Part shown: piece after piece, positions 18,450 to 30,250 of the stretch
Numbering within the stretch: position 1 is the stretch's first letter
Layout of the letters: each line of letters begins with the position of its first letter
NCBI GenBank assembly: GCA_024703915.1
Contig: CP087969.1
Span: forward strand, 2,542,001-2,606,000
Length of the DNA stretch: 64,000 nucleotides
Reading direction: 5' to 3'
Source of the DNA: Massilia sp. H-1
GTDB taxonomy: Bacteria; Pseudomonadota; Gammaproteobacteria; Burkholderiales; Burkholderiaceae_D
Translations under genes and position numbers: made by a program
Notes under the pieces: model-generated
Told to the model about the DNA's origin: nothing
The model's input: the letters and a program-made list of their open reading frames with translations, nothing else
Databases searched by the model: none

Positions 18450-19382
18450 ATGGAATTACGTCAGCTCCGTTATTTTGTTGCCATCGTCGACCACGGCTCG
18501 CTGTCCAAGGCGGCGCTGGTCTTGCACGTGGCGCAGCTAAGCGCTGACCCAGCAATTGCGCCAGCTGGAAGAAGAACTGGGCGCCCAGCTGCTGCACCGC
18601 TCGGCCCAGGGCGTGCTCAGCACCGATGCTTAAGCAAGGTGTTTTACGAACACGCGCAAGCCATCCTCAAGCAGGTCGGCGACGCGCGCTCGGCCGTCAC
18701 CCAGTCCACCACGCGCCCGTCCGGCAGCGTCACGCTGGGCCTGCCGCACAGCATTTCCGGGGCCCTGGCCCTGCCCTTGCTGATGGCGGCCCGCGCCAGC
18801 TACCCGGAAATCACCTTGCAGCTGACCGAGGAACTGTCGGGCAATCTGCTTGACCAGCTCAAATCGGGCCGCATCAACCTGGCGGTCCTGTTCGACGACG
18901 GCCAGCTGGCCCCCTTCGCCAGCACCCCGCTGGTGGACGAAGCGCTGATGTTCATTTGCCGCAGCGGCTCGGCGCTGGCAGCCACTACCGCCAGATCACG
19001 CTGGCTAGGCGCCCTGGCCAGCACCCTGATCCTGCCCGCCCACCAGCAAGGCGTGCGCCCGCGCATCAGCGCGGCGCGCGGGGCCAGCCTGGCCTTGTCG
19101 CAAGTGATAGAAATTAATTCGATCGCCATCCTGGAGTCCGCCTTGCTGGCCGACATGGGCGCCACCATCCTGCCGCTGGCGCCCCTGCTGGCCGAGGTGG
19201 CCAGCGGCGCCCTGCAAGCCTGGCCCATCGTGGAACCGGCCATGTCGCGCAGCGTGACCCTGTGCGCCTCGAAGAACATTCCGCTGACCAATGCGGCGGC
19301 CGCCGTCAGCCGCCTGGTGCACCAGGTCACGCGCGAACTGTGCGACAGCGGCGCCTGGACCGGCGCCAAACTGCCCAATTAA
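18450..19382 (+). CDS. LysR-family transcriptional regulator
   Basis: DNA-binding HTH at residues 1-60 (MELRQLRYFVAIVDHGSLSK AALVLHVAQ) and a substrate-binding domain (SVTLGLPHSISGALALPLLM, LPAHQQGVRPRISAA). It resembles the Nac-type subfamily. Three lesions all repair by restoring GCCGGC: 18536-18542 gives VAQPALTQQLRQLEEELGAQ, 18628-18635 gives STDAGKVFYEHAQ, and 19004-19010 gives YRQITLAGALAST. It is divergent from the HD-GYP gene and precedes the oxidoreductase on the same strand by 218 bases; a regulatory link to it is possible but unproven. Confidence 0.92.
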   Translation: MELRQLRYFVAIVDHGSLSKAALVLHVAQLSADPAIAPAGRRTGRPAAAPLGPGRAQHRCLSKVFYEHAQAILKQVGDARSAVTQSTTRPSGSVTLGLPHSISGALALPLLMAARASYPEITLQLTEELSGNLLDQLKSGRINLAVLFDDGQLAPFASTPLVDEALMFICRSGSALAATTARSRWLGALASTLILPAHQQGVRPRISAARGASLALSQVIEINSIAILESALLADMGATILPLAPLLAEVASGALQAWPIVEPAMSRSVTLCASKNIPLTNAAAAVSRLVHQVTRELCDSGAWTGAKLPN

Positions 19383-19600
19383 GCGGCAGACCGGGCGGGC
19401 CATCGTTTTTTCTTATACCCCCATTTAAAAACGCTATTTCCCCTGACGCCAACAAGGTCATACACTCCACGCCAGCAGGATTTTCCCGCATGGGAAGCCT
19501 GTAAAATAGTCGTATCCACGACGCCCTGCCCCCGCCATCCCGGCGCCTACCCGGCGCCCTCCTGACGGGGGAATTCCCGAATACCCTTTGGAGCCTCACC

Positions 19601-22600
19601 ATGTCCGATACCACGGCGACCCCACCTGTCAGCGCGCAGGATGTCTCGAACCGTCTGACCACCGTCAGCCTCGACGATAAATACACTGCGACTTCAGGCA
19701 ATATCTTCCTCTCCGGTATCCAGGCGCTGGTGCGCCTCCCCGATGATGCAGCGCGAGCGCGATCTTGCCATGCCTACCTCAACACGGCTTGCTTCATTTC
19801 CGGCTACCGCGGTTCGCCCCTGGGCGGCCTCGACGAAAACCTGTGGAAGGCCAAGAAGCACCTCGAAGCCCACCACGTGCAATTCGTCCCCGGCGTGAAC
19901 GAAGACCTGGCCGCGACCGCGGTGTGGGGCTCTGCAAACGGTGGACCTGATCGGCCCGGCCAAGTACGACGGCGTGTTCGCCATGTGGTACGGCAAGGGC
20001 CCGGGCGTGGACCGCTGCGGCGACGTCTTCAAGCACATGAACCACGCGGGCACCTCCAAGCACGGCGGCGTGCTGCTGATCATGCGGCGACGACCACGGC
20101 GCCTATTCCTCGACCCTGCCGCACCAGTCCGACCACATCTTCTCGGCCTGCATGGTGCCGCTGCTGTACCCGTGCAATGTGCAGGAATACCTGGATCTGG
20201 GCGTGCACGGCTGGGCCATGTCGCGCTTCTCGGGCTGCACGGTGGCCTTCAAGGCGCTGGCCGACACGGTCGAATCGAGCGCCTCGGTGGACGCCAATCC
20301 GCACCGCGTGGAAGTGAAGATCCCGAAAGACTTCGTCATGCCAGAAGGCGGCCTGAACACGCGCCTGTCGAGTGACCCGCTGGGCATGCAGGCGCGCAAG
20401 CAGGAAGCGCTGATGCAGGACTACAAGATCTACGCGGCGCTGGCCTATGCGCGCGAGAACAAGCTCAATCACACCACCATCGACAGCGCCAACGCCAAGC
20501 TGGGCATCATCGCGTCCGGCAAATCCTACCTGGACGTGCTCGAAGCGCTGGAAGAACTGGGCATCGACGAGCAGATGGCGGCCGACGTCGGCCTGCGCCT
20601 GTTCAAGGTCGCCATGCCATGGCCGCTGGAGCCGGACAGCGTGCGCGAATTCGCCCAGGGCCTGGACGAAATCCTGGTGGTCGAAGAAAAGCGCCAGATC
20701 GTCGAGTACCAGCTCAAGGAACAGCTCTACAACTGGCGCGACGACGTGCGTCCGCGCGTGATCGGCAAGTTCGACGAAAAGGCGAGTGGGTCGCGCCGCG
20801 CGGCGAATGGCTGCTCACCTCCAAGGCCGACTTCTCGGTCTCGCAAGTGGCGCGCGTGATCGCCTCGCGCGTGGCGCGCCTGATCACCGACGAGAAAACC
20901 TGCGACCTCATCAAAGCCCGCCTGACCTTCCTCGACGCCAAGGATGCGGTGCTCAAGAAGGCGATCAACACGCCATTCCGTCCGGCCTTCTACTGCTCCG
21001 GCTGCCCGCACAATACCTCGACCAAGGTCCCGGAAGGCAGCTTCGCGCTGGCTTAAGCATCGGCTGCCACGTGATGGCCACCGCGATCTACCCCGAGATG
21101 AACAAGCTGACCACCCACATGGGCGGCGAAGGCGCGCCGTGGATCGGCCAGCAAGCGTTTTCCAAGGTGCCGCACGTGTTCCAGAATCTGGGCGACGGCA
21201 CCTACTTCCACTCCGGTTACCTGGCGATCCGCGCCACCGTGGCGGCCAAGGTCAACATGACCTACAAGATCCTCTACAACGACGCGGTCGCAATGACCGG
21301 CGGCCAGCCGGTCGACGGCCAGACCTCGGTGCCGATGATCGCCCAGCAGATGGCGGCCGAAGGCGTCAAGCGCATCGCGCTGGTGACCGAAGACCTGTCG
21401 CGCTACACCGACCGCGGCGCCCTGCCGTCGATCGTCAGCCTGCACGACCGCAAAGAGATGGACGCGGTCCAGCGCGAGCTGCGCGAAGTCGAGGGCGTCT
21501 CGGTCATCATTTACGACCAGACCTGCGCCGCCGAGAAGCGCCGCCGCCGCAAAAAGGCGAGTTCCCCGACCCGAACAAGCGCATGGTCATCAACGACGCC
21601 GTGTGCGAAGGCTGCGGCGATTGCGGCATCCAGTCGAACTGCGTCTCGATCCTGCCAAAGGAAACCGAATTCGGCCGCAAGCGCACCATCGACCAGTCGT
21701 CCTGCAACAAGGACTACTCGTGCGTGAAGGGCTTCTGCCCGTCGTTCGTCACCGTCGAAGGCGGCGCGCTCAAGAAGTCCAAGAACGGCGTGACCAAGAA
21801 TAACCAGGACGACGGCTTCGGCGCCCTGCCGGAACCGGTCCTGCCGAACATCGACCATCCGTACAACATCCTGATCAACGGCATCGGCGGCACCGGCGTG
21901 ATCACCGTCGGCGCGCTGATGGGCATGGCCGCCCACCTCGAAGGCAAGGGCGCGTCGGTGCTGGACATGACCGGCATGTCGCAGAAAAACGGCTCGGTCA
22001 CCTCGCACGTGAAGGTCGCGCGTTCAGCCGGCCCACCCCTGCGCGCAGCGCATCGCCACCGGCGAAGCGGACCTGATCCTCGGCTGCGACATGCTCACCA
22101 TCGGCGCCCAGGATGCGATCTCCAAGATGCGTCCGGGCCGCACGCTGGCCGTGATCAACCTGCACGAGCAGCCACCCGGCACCTTCGCCCAGAACGCCGA
22201 CTGGCAGTACCCGGTCGACGAAGTGCGCGCCTGATCGTGGAATCGGTGGGCGGGCCTGAGGCGGCCGACTTCATCGACGCCACCAAGCTGGCCACCGCGC
22301 TGATGGGCGACTCGATCGCCGCCAACCTGTTCATGCTCGGTTACGCCTGGCAGAAGGGCCGCATTCCATTGAGCGAAGCGGCGCTGCTGCGCGATCGGAA
22401 TTGAACGGCGTGGGCATCGAGTCGAACAAGAAGAGCTTCCTGTGGGGCCGCCGCGCCGCCGTCGACGTCAAGCGCGTCGAGAAGGTCGCCACCCCGACCC
22501 AGGCGATCGTGGTGCAAATGCCGCAGTCGCTGGAAAACGTGATCAAGAAGCGGGTCGAGTTCCTGACCGCCTACCAGGATGCGGCCTACGCGGCCCGCTA

Positions 22601-23167
22601 CGAAGATCTGGTGGCCAAGGTGCGCAAGGCGGAAACCGCCCAGGGCCTGGGCAACAAGCTCTCGACCGCGGTCGCCAAGTACTACTTCAAGCTGATGGCC
22701 TACAAGGACGAATACGAAGTGGCGCGTCTGTACACCGACGGCAAGTTCGTCGAACAGCTCAAGTCCCAGTTCGAAGGCGACTTCTCGGTCAAGTTCAACC
22801 TGGCCCCGCCGCTGTTCGCCAAGAAGGATGCCAAGGGCCACCTGATCAAGGCCGAATTCGGTTCGTGGATGTGGAGCGCGTTCAAGCTGCTGGCCAAGTT
22901 CAAGGGCCTGCGCGGTGGCGCACTCGACATTTTTGGCTACACTGAAGAGCGCAAGATGGAGCGCGCCCTGATTGTGGAATACCGCGAGATGATCGAAGCG
23001 CTGCTGCTGCTACCCTGACGGCCGACAAGCACGCGAACGCGGTGGAGCTGGCCAACCTGCCGGAGCAGATTCGCGGCTTCGGGCACGTCAAAGAGAAGAA
23101 TGTTGCGGCATTCCGTGTTGCCAAAACGCGCCTGTTGGGCGATGCCTCCAAGCAACACGCGGCCTGA
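19601..23167 (+). CDS. indolepyruvate ferredoxin oxidoreductase, fused IorA-IorB type
   Basis: A roughly 1190-residue enzyme that decarboxylates aryl or branched-chain 2-oxo acids to acyl-CoA with TPP and Fe-S clusters. The N-terminal pyrimidine-binding part starts DDKYTATSGNIFLSGIQALV. A central part has FYCSGCPHNTSTKVPEGSFA and IGCHVMATAIYPEM. The ferredoxin-like Cys cluster reads CEGCGDCGIQSNCVSILPKE and SCNKDYSCVKGFCPSF. The gamma-type domain is NGIGGTGVITVGALMGMAAH. The C-terminal segment resembles DUF6537 and ends LLGDASKQHAA. About ten frameshifts, including GCTTAAGC at 21051-21058. GGAG precedes ATG 19601. Confidence 0.92.
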
Positions 23168-23264
23168 GCACATCGTCCTCGCGACGGCGGGGACCCATAG
23201 CGCGCCGAACGACTCCGGTCACGTGCTATGGGCCCCGCCTGCGCGAGGGCGAGGTGTGGTTTGC

Positions 23265-23294
23265 TTGACGTTAACAACGTAAACGTCATATACC
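23265..23294 (+). promoter_or_regulatory. promoter with overlapping palindromic operator upstream of icmF
   Basis: TTGACG (23265-23270), 18 bases, TATACC (23289-23294) make a plausible sigma-70 promoter 28 bases before the ATG. Within it GACGTT (23267-23272) and AACGTC (23282-23287) form an inverted repeat spaced by nine bases, with further ACGT steps inside. As I recall, MerR-family LiuR regulators of branched-chain amino acid catabolism bind ACGT-rich palindromes of this kind; that assignment is inference. Confidence 0.55.
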
Positions 23295-23322
23295 GTACAA
23301 GAACGAATTCGCAAGGAACATC

Positions 23323-26300
23323 ATGAACGACCTGACTCCCGCCGCCAAACTGAACGTCCCCGATCAACCGAAGCTGGCCAACAAGGTCCGCTTCGTCACC
23401 GCCGCTTCGCTGTTCGACGGCCATGACGCCTCGATCAACATCATGCGCCGCATCCTGCAGTCGAACGGCGTCGAGGTGGTCCACCTCGGCCACAACCGCT
23501 CGGTCGACGAAGTGGTCACCGCGGCGCTGGCCGAAGACGTGCAAGGCATCGCCATCTCGAGCTACCAGGGCGGCCACGTCGAATACTTCAAGTACATGAT
23601 CGACCTGCTCAAGCAGCGCGGCGGCGCCCACATCAAGGTGTTTGGCGGCGGCGGCGGCGTGATCGTTCCCGACGAAATCGCGGACCTGCATGCCTACGGC
23701 GTGACCCGCATCTTCAGCCCGGAAGACGGCCAGCGCATGGGCCTGGTCGGCATGATCCAGTCCATGATCAAGGCCTGCGACATCGACCTGTCCACCTATT
23801 CCCCGACCACGCTGGCCCCGCTGCAGTCCGGCGACGTGGCTTCGCGCCACCGCCCGCTGGCCCAGCTGATCACGGCGCTGGAAAACGAGAAAGCCTCGCC
23901 CGAACTGCGCAAGGCCATCGTCGACGCGGCCGAAGGCTTGCCGGTGCCGACCCTCGGCATCACCGGCACCGGCGGCGCTTAAGCAAATCCTCGCTGACCG
24001 ATGAACTGATTCGCCGCATCCGCCTGGATCAGGGCGACGCGCTCAATATCGCCATCATCTCGATCGACCCGTCGCGCCGCAAATCGGGCGGCGCTGCTGC
24101 GGGCGACCGGATCCGCATGAACGCGATCAATCCGTGGAATGGCGAAGCGCGTGTTCATGCGCTCGCTGGCCACGCGCGAAGCGGGCTCGGAAATCTCGCA
24201 GGCGCTGCCGGACGTGATCGCCGCCTGCAAGGTGGCCGGTTTCGACCTGGTGATCGTCGAGACCTCCGGTATCGGCCAGGGCGACGCGGCCATCGTGCCG
24301 CACGTGGACGTGTCGATGTACGTGATGACGCCGGAATTCGGCGCCGCCTCGCAGCTCGAAAAAATCGACATGCTCGATTTCGCCGACTTCATCGCGATCA
24401 ATAAATTCGACCGCAAGGGCTCGCAAGACGCCCTGCGCGACGTCGCCAAGCAGTACCAGCGCAACCGCGAAATGTGGAGCAAGCGTCCGGAAGAAATGCC
24501 GGTGTTCGGCACCCAGGCGTCGCGCTTCAATGACGACGGCGTGACCGCGCTGTACCAAGGGCTGCTGCCGAAGCTGGCCGAGTTCGGTCTCAAGACCAAA
24601 CCGGGCAAGCTGCCGACGTCGAACATCCGCTTCTCGAGCGGCAAGCACGTGATCGTGCCGCCCGCCCGCGCGCTACCTGGCCGAAATCGCCGACACCGTG
24701 CGCGGCTACCACAAGACGACCGCCAAACAAGTCAAGCTGGCGCGCGAACGCCAGCAGCTGCTTGAGGCCAAACGCATGCTGGCCGCCGCCGCCAAAACCG
24801 CCGACTTCGACGATCTGATCACCGAACGCGATCACGCACTCGACGCCAATTCCAAGAAGCTCCTGGCCATGTGGCCAGACATGCAGGCCGCCTACGCGGG
24901 CGACGACTACGTGGTCAAGATCCGCGACAAGGAAATCCGCACCCGCCTGATTCAGCACACGCTGTCGGGCACCAAGATCCGCAAGGTGGCCCTGCCGAAG
25001 TACGAAGACCATGGCGAAGTGCTGCGCTTCCTGATGCTGGAAAACGTGCCGGGCTCGTTCCCGTTCACGGTAAGCGTATTCGCCTTCAAGCGCGAAGGCG
25101 AAGACCCGACCCGCATGTTCATTCGGCTGAAGGCGATTCGTTCCGCACCAACCGCCGCTTCAAGCTGGTCTCGGAAGGCATGGACGCCAAGCGCCTGTCG
25201 ACCGCGTTCGACTCGGTCACGCTCTACGGCGCCGACCCGGCCCTGCGTCCCGACATTTACGGCAAGGTGGGCAACTCGGGCGTGTCGATCGCCACGCTGG
25301 ACGACATGAAGGTGCTGTACGACGGCTTCAACCTGTGCAGCCCGTCGACGTCGGTCTCGATGACCATCAACGGCCCGGCCCCGACCATCCTGGCGATGTT
25401 CATGAATACCGCCATCGACCAGCAGATCGTGCGCTTCGAAGAAGAGAACAAGCGCCAGCCGACCGCCGACGAAACGGCCAAGATCCGCGCCTGGGTACTG
25501 CAGAACGTGCGCGGCACGGTGCAGGCCGACATCCTGAAAGAAGACCAGGGCCAGAACACCTGCATCTTCTCGACCGAGTTCTCGCTCAAGGTCATGGGCG
25601 ACATCCAGGAATACTTCGTCCATCACCAGGTGCGCAACTTCTACTCGGTGTCGATCTCCGGATATCACATCGCCGAAGCGGGCGCGAACCCGATTTCGCA
25701 GCTGGCGTTCACGCTCTCGAACGGTTTCACCTTCGTGGAAGCGTATCTGGCGCGCGGCATGCACATCGACGACTTCGCACCGAACCTGTCGTTCTTCTTC
25801 AGTAACGGCATGGACCCGGAATACACGGTGCTGGGCCGCGTGGCGCGCCGCCTGTGGGCAGTGTCGATGCGCGACAAGTACGGCGCCAACGACCGCAGCC
25901 AGAAGCTCAAGTATCACATCCAGACTTCGGGCCGTTCGCTGCACGCGCAGGAGATCGACTTCAACGATATCCGCACCACGCTGCAGGCGCTGATCGCGAT
26001 CTACGACAACTGCAACAGCCTGCACACCAACGCCTACGACGAAGCGATCACCACGCCGACCGACGAATCGGTACGCCGTGCACTGGCGATCCAGCTGATC
26101 ATCAACCGCGAATGGGGCCTGGCCAAGAACGAGAACCCGAACCAGGGTTCCTTCATCATCGACGAACTGACCGATCTGGTCGAAGAAGCGGTGCTGCAGG
26201 AGTTCGAGCGCATCGCCGAACGCGGCGGCGTGCTGGGTGCGATGGAAACCGGCTACCAGCGCGGCAAGATCCAGGAAGAGTCGATGCTGTACGAGCACCA

Positions 26301-26610
26301 GAAGCACGACGGCACGCTGCCGATCATCGGCGTGAACACCTTCCGCAATCCGAAGGCCAGCGACACGCCGCAGAAGATCGAACTGGCGCGTTCGACGGAC
26401 GACGAGAAGCAGTCGCAGCTCACGCGCCTGGAAGACTTCCACCAGCGCCACGCGGCCGACGCGCCGCAGGCACTGGCGGCATTGCAGCAGGCAGCCATCG
26501 ACAACGCCAACGTGTTCGAGAAACTGATGGATGCGGTGCGCGTGTGCTCGCTGGGTCAGATCACCACCGCGCTGTTTGAAGTGGGTGGTCAGTACCGCCG
26601 CAATATGTAA
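23323..26610 (+). CDS. icmF: IcmF, fused isobutyryl-CoA mutase (B12-dependent)
   Basis: Adenosylcobalamin-dependent acyl-CoA mutase fused to its G-protein chaperone. Order: B12-binding domain ([45 protein letters not shown]), GTPase domain (P-loop [20 protein letters not shown] after GCCGGC is restored at 23977-23984; [11 protein letters not shown]), and the mutase barrel ([40 protein letters not shown]). It ends [11 protein letters not shown]. Other frameshifts near 24098, 24143, 24665 and 25125. The length, about 1094 codons, fits IcmF. AAGGAA precedes the ATG. Neighbouring the 2-oxo acid oxidoreductase suggests branched-chain acid catabolism. Confidence 0.94.
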
Positions 26611-26664
26611 TCCGTACGCAGGAATAGCCACCACATCGCCCCCGCCAAGGGGGCGATGTTGGGG

Positions 26665-27825
26665 TTACTCGTCGTTCGCGATCAACTCCGGTTCCGAACG
26701 CAGCCACTCAGCCAGCTGATCGTCTTCAATCTCGTAGACGCCCCGCCCTGCCTGATAAATAATCTGCTCCGTCACCAGCCGCTCCACGGCAATCTGCACC
26801 TGGCGCGTGGTCAGCGGTTCGCCTTCGATGCCGACTGCCAGCGCCAGCTGGCGGCGCGTCTCTTCGGTGTACAGCGGCACCCGCCCGATCACGGCGCGCA
26901 TCACTTCGCGGTCCAGCGGGCGCATCTCCATCAGCCTTTGCACATAGCCCGACGCATCGCGCGACTCGGCCAGCACCTGCCTTGAAATCGACATGATGTC
27001 GGTCCCGCCCATCTTCATGAGCCGTTCGACCGCGTCGTGGAACAGCCCCGGCGTGAACGACAGCGCCGCGAACGCCCGGTTGGCCTCGTCCAGCGGCACG
27101 GCGCGCCCGGTCGCCTGGCGGAAGGATTCCATGATGAAGCCGACGAAGCGCGCATCGAGATCGGGAAAGTCGGTGGTCTGGCTGAACTGGAACAGCGGCG
27201 CCTTGATCTGGCTGAACATCATTTGTAGCCGGTTGCGCGAGGAGCCAGGTAAACACGGTCTTCACGTTTTTCTTGCGCACGTCGAGCGTGGTGCGCAGCA
27301 CGGCGGCGACCAGTTCCTGAAACTCGGGCTTGGCCAGGTGCTGGATTTCATCGAGCGCGATCAGCACCTTGCCTTTGGATGCGGCGATCACGGCATCGAC
27401 CAGCTCGGGCAGGCTTTGCAGCGCCGCCTGGCTGCTCGCGCTTTTCGCGTTGAACTCGGCTTCGGCCTTGACCTTGCCGATCAGGCCGAAGCGTTGAGCT
27501 CGACACTGGTTTTCTTGAGCGGGCGAAACAGGCGATCTTGCAGCTTTTCGCCGAAGGAACGCGGCTTGGCGGCGTTGGTCAGCGCCAGCAACAGCGCGGC
27601 CAGCGGATCGGAGCGGTTCTGCCACATGCTGCAATACACGGTGCGGTAGCCAGCCGCCTCGGCCATAAGCAGCAAATCTTCCAGCACGAACTCGGTTTTG
27701 CCCTTGCAGCGCGGCGCGAACAAGACCATCGACGAGATCAGCCCGGCGCCCAGCGTGTCCAGATAACCGGCCGCCAGATCGGCGCGCGGATAGTGCCAGC
27801 TGATCGTTTCAGAGGGATTTACCAT
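26665..27825 (-). CDS. P-loop ATPase with C-terminal winged helix
   Basis: About 386 residues, resembling archaeal-type/STAND ATPases. A degenerate P-loop is LFAPRCKGKTEFVLEDLLLM; Walker B is GKVLIALDEIQHLAKPEFQE; DVRKKNVKTVFTG and LQMMFSQIKAPLFQFSQTTD follow. The C-terminal part (LVTEQIIYQAGRGVYEIEDD) looks like a winged helix. Frameshifts near 27490 and 27250. Three TTACC-type direct repeats overlap the start region. No toxin, nuclease or transposase neighbour explains it; the function is unknown. Confidence 0.72.
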
Positions 27826-27877
27826 GATTTACCGCCTGCGAGAGTAATTACCAAGATCTATTGTAATCGATGGTAAT
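27818..27877. repeat. cluster of TTTACC/ATTACC repeats around an ATPase start codon
   Basis: On the plus strand TTTACC occurs at 27818-27823 and 27828-27833, ATTACC at 27847-27852, and the inverted copy GGTAAT at 27872-27877. The first two flank the minus-strand start codon, so a protein bound there could block translation initiation or transcription. The outer pair forms an inverted repeat with a 19-base spacer. No regulator is assigned. Confidence 0.5.
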
Positions 27878-27882
27878 AGGGC

Positions 27883-28783
27883 TCACAAGGACCGCACGAG
27901 CGCGATCCAGAACGGGATGCTGACGATGCAAACCAGGCTAGAGAGCAGGATCGCCGAGCTGACCGCGGTCGGATTCTTGCCGTCCGCCTGCACCAGCGCC
28001 GCCGCGTTGACACCGACCGGGCAGGCGGCGATGACGACCAGCACGGACGTTGCTGGCGCTGGCAGGCGGAACACGAACAGCGCCATCGCCAGCACACAGG
28101 CCTAAGCAGCAGGAGCAACTTGGCGGCCGTCACGACCAGCGTCTCGCCCAGGCCCTGGATGCGGAATCCCGCCAGCGAGGCGCCCAGCGCCAGCAGCGCG
28201 CAGGGCAAGGCGGCGCCCGAGAGCAGCGCCAGCAGGGCCGTCAGCGGCAGCCAAGCAGCTGACTCCGGCCAGATTCAAGGCAAGTCCCAGCAACAAGCTG
28301 GCGACAATCGGATTGCTGACCGCATTGCGCAGGGACTTGCCGATCTTGCCCGCGCCATCTTCATGCGGGGCGGCAAGGTAATACAGCGAGAACGCCACCA
28401 GCCCGTGGAAGGCAATCACCGGAAACGCGTATTGCAGGCTGGCGCTGCCGAACGCTTGCGACAACACGGGAATGCCCACGAACACGGTATTCGAGTAGGC
28501 GGCCGACAAGGCGCGGGGGGCGCTGTCCTGGCCGCGCCGCAGCAAGGCAGCCGCCAGGAACAGCAGCACCAGCGGGATGAAGAAGGCGGCCAGCACTTGC
28601 CATGACACCGACGCCGAGCAAGCCGTTCCGGTAGCTGCCGCCAAACAGGAAGGCGGGAATCAGGAGCTTGGCGGTCAGCTCGTTCAAGCCTCCCTGCCAG
28701 CCCTTGGTCAGCAAAGAGGTGCGCGCCAGCACGCAGCCGAGGGCCGTCAGCAGGAAGACCGGCAGCAGCAGCCCGACCAGCAT
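27883..28783 (-). CDS. AEC-family (auxin efflux carrier-like) permease
   Basis: Polytopic inner-membrane transporter. MLVGLLLPVFLLTALGCVLA, LNELTAKLLIPAFLFGGSYR, ALSAAYSNTVFVGIPVLSQA and FPVIAFHGLVAFSLYYLAAP are the first helices; the C-terminal half reads LVVIAACPVGVNAAALVQAD and AILLSSLVCIVSIPFWIALV. The conserved Asn/Pro residues of the family are visible (SNTVFVGIP). Frameshifts near 28610, 28250, 28101 and 28050. The ATG shares one base with the LacI stop (TGATG), so the two form an operon. The substrate is not predictable; malate and other organic anions are known for some relatives. Confidence 0.85.
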
Positions 28784-29800
28784 CACGCCGGACACGGCCC
28801 CGTGCTCTGGCCGGGAACCAGCACCGGCTGCCACAACTCGTTCACGCTTCTACGGATCGGCCCCATGCCACCCACGGCGGTCAGCATCGCAACCAGCTTG
28901 GCGCCTAGCCTGGTCGATATTCGGCAAGTTGATGGTGGTCAGATTTTCGCCGAGCAGGGAATCCTCGATCCCGCCCCAGACGATGACCGACATCTCACTG
29001 CCGATGTCGATGCTTAAGCATCGAGCAGCGCCCGCACGGCGCCGACTGCGGACAGGTGGTTGTCGACAATCACGGCGGTCGGGCGCGGCGAACTGGCCAG
29101 CAATTGCTGCATGGCCTGGTAGCTAAGCGCGGCGGTCGAGCGAGTTGTCGATCAGATGGGCGCGCTCCGGTTCCAGGTCCGCGCCGCGCAGGCAGGCGGC
29201 AAAGCTGTCGCTGCGCTGGCGCGCGAAGTTCAGTTCGAGCGGCGCGCTGATCAGGCCGATGCGCCGGTGTCCCAGCGCCAGCAAGTGGGCGCAAGCGAGG
29301 CGCATGCTTAAGCTTCATTGTCGTAATCAAACCATGCATACGGCTGCCTGGCCTCGGTGCGTCCATGGGCCACAAAGGGAAAACCCTGTTTCGCCAGGTA
29401 GGCGATGCGCTCGTCGTGCACGCGGGTGCGGCCCACGACCAGGCCGTCGACCCGGCGCGCGCACCATTTGCTCGTAGGACGGCAATTCATTGTGCGGCGA
29501 GACCGGCGCGATGATCAGGTTCTTGCCATCTTTTTCCAGGGCGGCCGACATGCCGCCGACCACGGACAGGAACATCGGGTCACCGAGGTCGCTCGGCAAC
29601 AGGGGATAAATGATGCCGAACACATTGGTCCGGCCGACCGCCAGGCTGCGCGCCATGGGATTGGGAACATAGCCGCACTCGCGGGCCGCGGCCAGCACCC
29701 GTTCGCGGGTGCGCGCATTGACCTCGGGATAACCATTGAGCGCGCGGCTCACCGTGGTTTTCGATACGCCGAGGGCGTTGGCAAGACTCTTGAGGTTCAT
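28783..29800 (-). CDS. LacI-family transcriptional repressor
   Basis: N-terminal HTH MNLKSLANALGVSKTTVSRA followed by LNGYPEVNARTRERVLAAA, then a hinge with NPMARSLAVGRTNVFGIIYP and a periplasmic-binding-protein-like effector domain (MFLSVVGGMSAALEKDGKNL, LALGHRRIGLISAPLELNFA, VIVWGGIEDSLLGENLTTIN). It ends GPCPA. GCCGGC-type lesions at about 29307, 29123, 29010 and 28905; other frameshifts near 29460. A TTG start at 29824 is also open, but 29800 gives the canonical family N-terminus. It overlaps the AEC permease gene by one base and probably controls it. Confidence 0.9.
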
Positions 29801-29914
29801 GGCGTCGATCAGCAGGGCGGACAAGCGAGCCTGCGATTATAGCAACGTCATTACTCCCGGAAGCAAAGTGGTATTGCCGGGTCCACGACACCGGGGCCGC
29901 GGACCGGTGCGGCT

Positions 29915-30250
29915 TCAGTCGACAACCCAGGTGTACTTCACTTTGGCCCAGCCGATGGCCGACTGGTCGCTGGCCGGTTTGAACTTGCAGCTGGTGACGG
30001 CGCGGATCGAGGCGCGGTCGACGCGCGGGTAGCCGCTCGACTCAACCAGCTTCGAATCGAGGACCTTGCCGTCGGTGCCGACCAGGAAGGCCACCACGAC
30101 ATTGCCATTGTCGCCTTCGTTGAGCCAGCGGGCCGGGAATTCCGGTTTTGCGCAATCGCTCGGATCGAGCGTGGCGGACATGGCCAGCGGCGAAGCCAGA
30201 CTCAACAGCAAGGCGGAAACGATGGCAGGGAAACGATGGGTGAGCAGCAT
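29915..30250 (-). CDS. TonB C-terminal-like energy transducer family protein
   Basis: 111 residues, intact. Signal peptide MLLTHRFPAIVSALLLSLAS PLAMSA, then a single TonB-C-like domain: PEFPARWLNEGDNGNVVVAF, VGTDGKVLDSKLVESSGYPR and AIRAVTSCKFKPASDQ, ending KVKYTWVVD. It lacks the N-terminal anchor and Pro-rich linker of a true TonB, so it is a free periplasmic TonB-C domain. It stands alone; GGAGG lies upstream of the ATG. Confidence 0.86.
   Translation of the reverse strand: MLLTHRFPAIVSALLLSLASPLAMSATLDPSDCAKPEFPARWLNEGDNGNVVVAFLVGTDGKVLDSKLVESSGYPRVDRASIRAVTSCKFKPASDQSAIGWAKVKYTWVVD

Noticed and set aside
24952..26634. 560-codon open frame on the minus strand opposite icmF
   Set aside because: It is a shadow of the strongly GC-biased third positions of icmF: His/Arg/Val-rich, no domain, no ribosome binding site, and it runs antisense to a clear enzyme.
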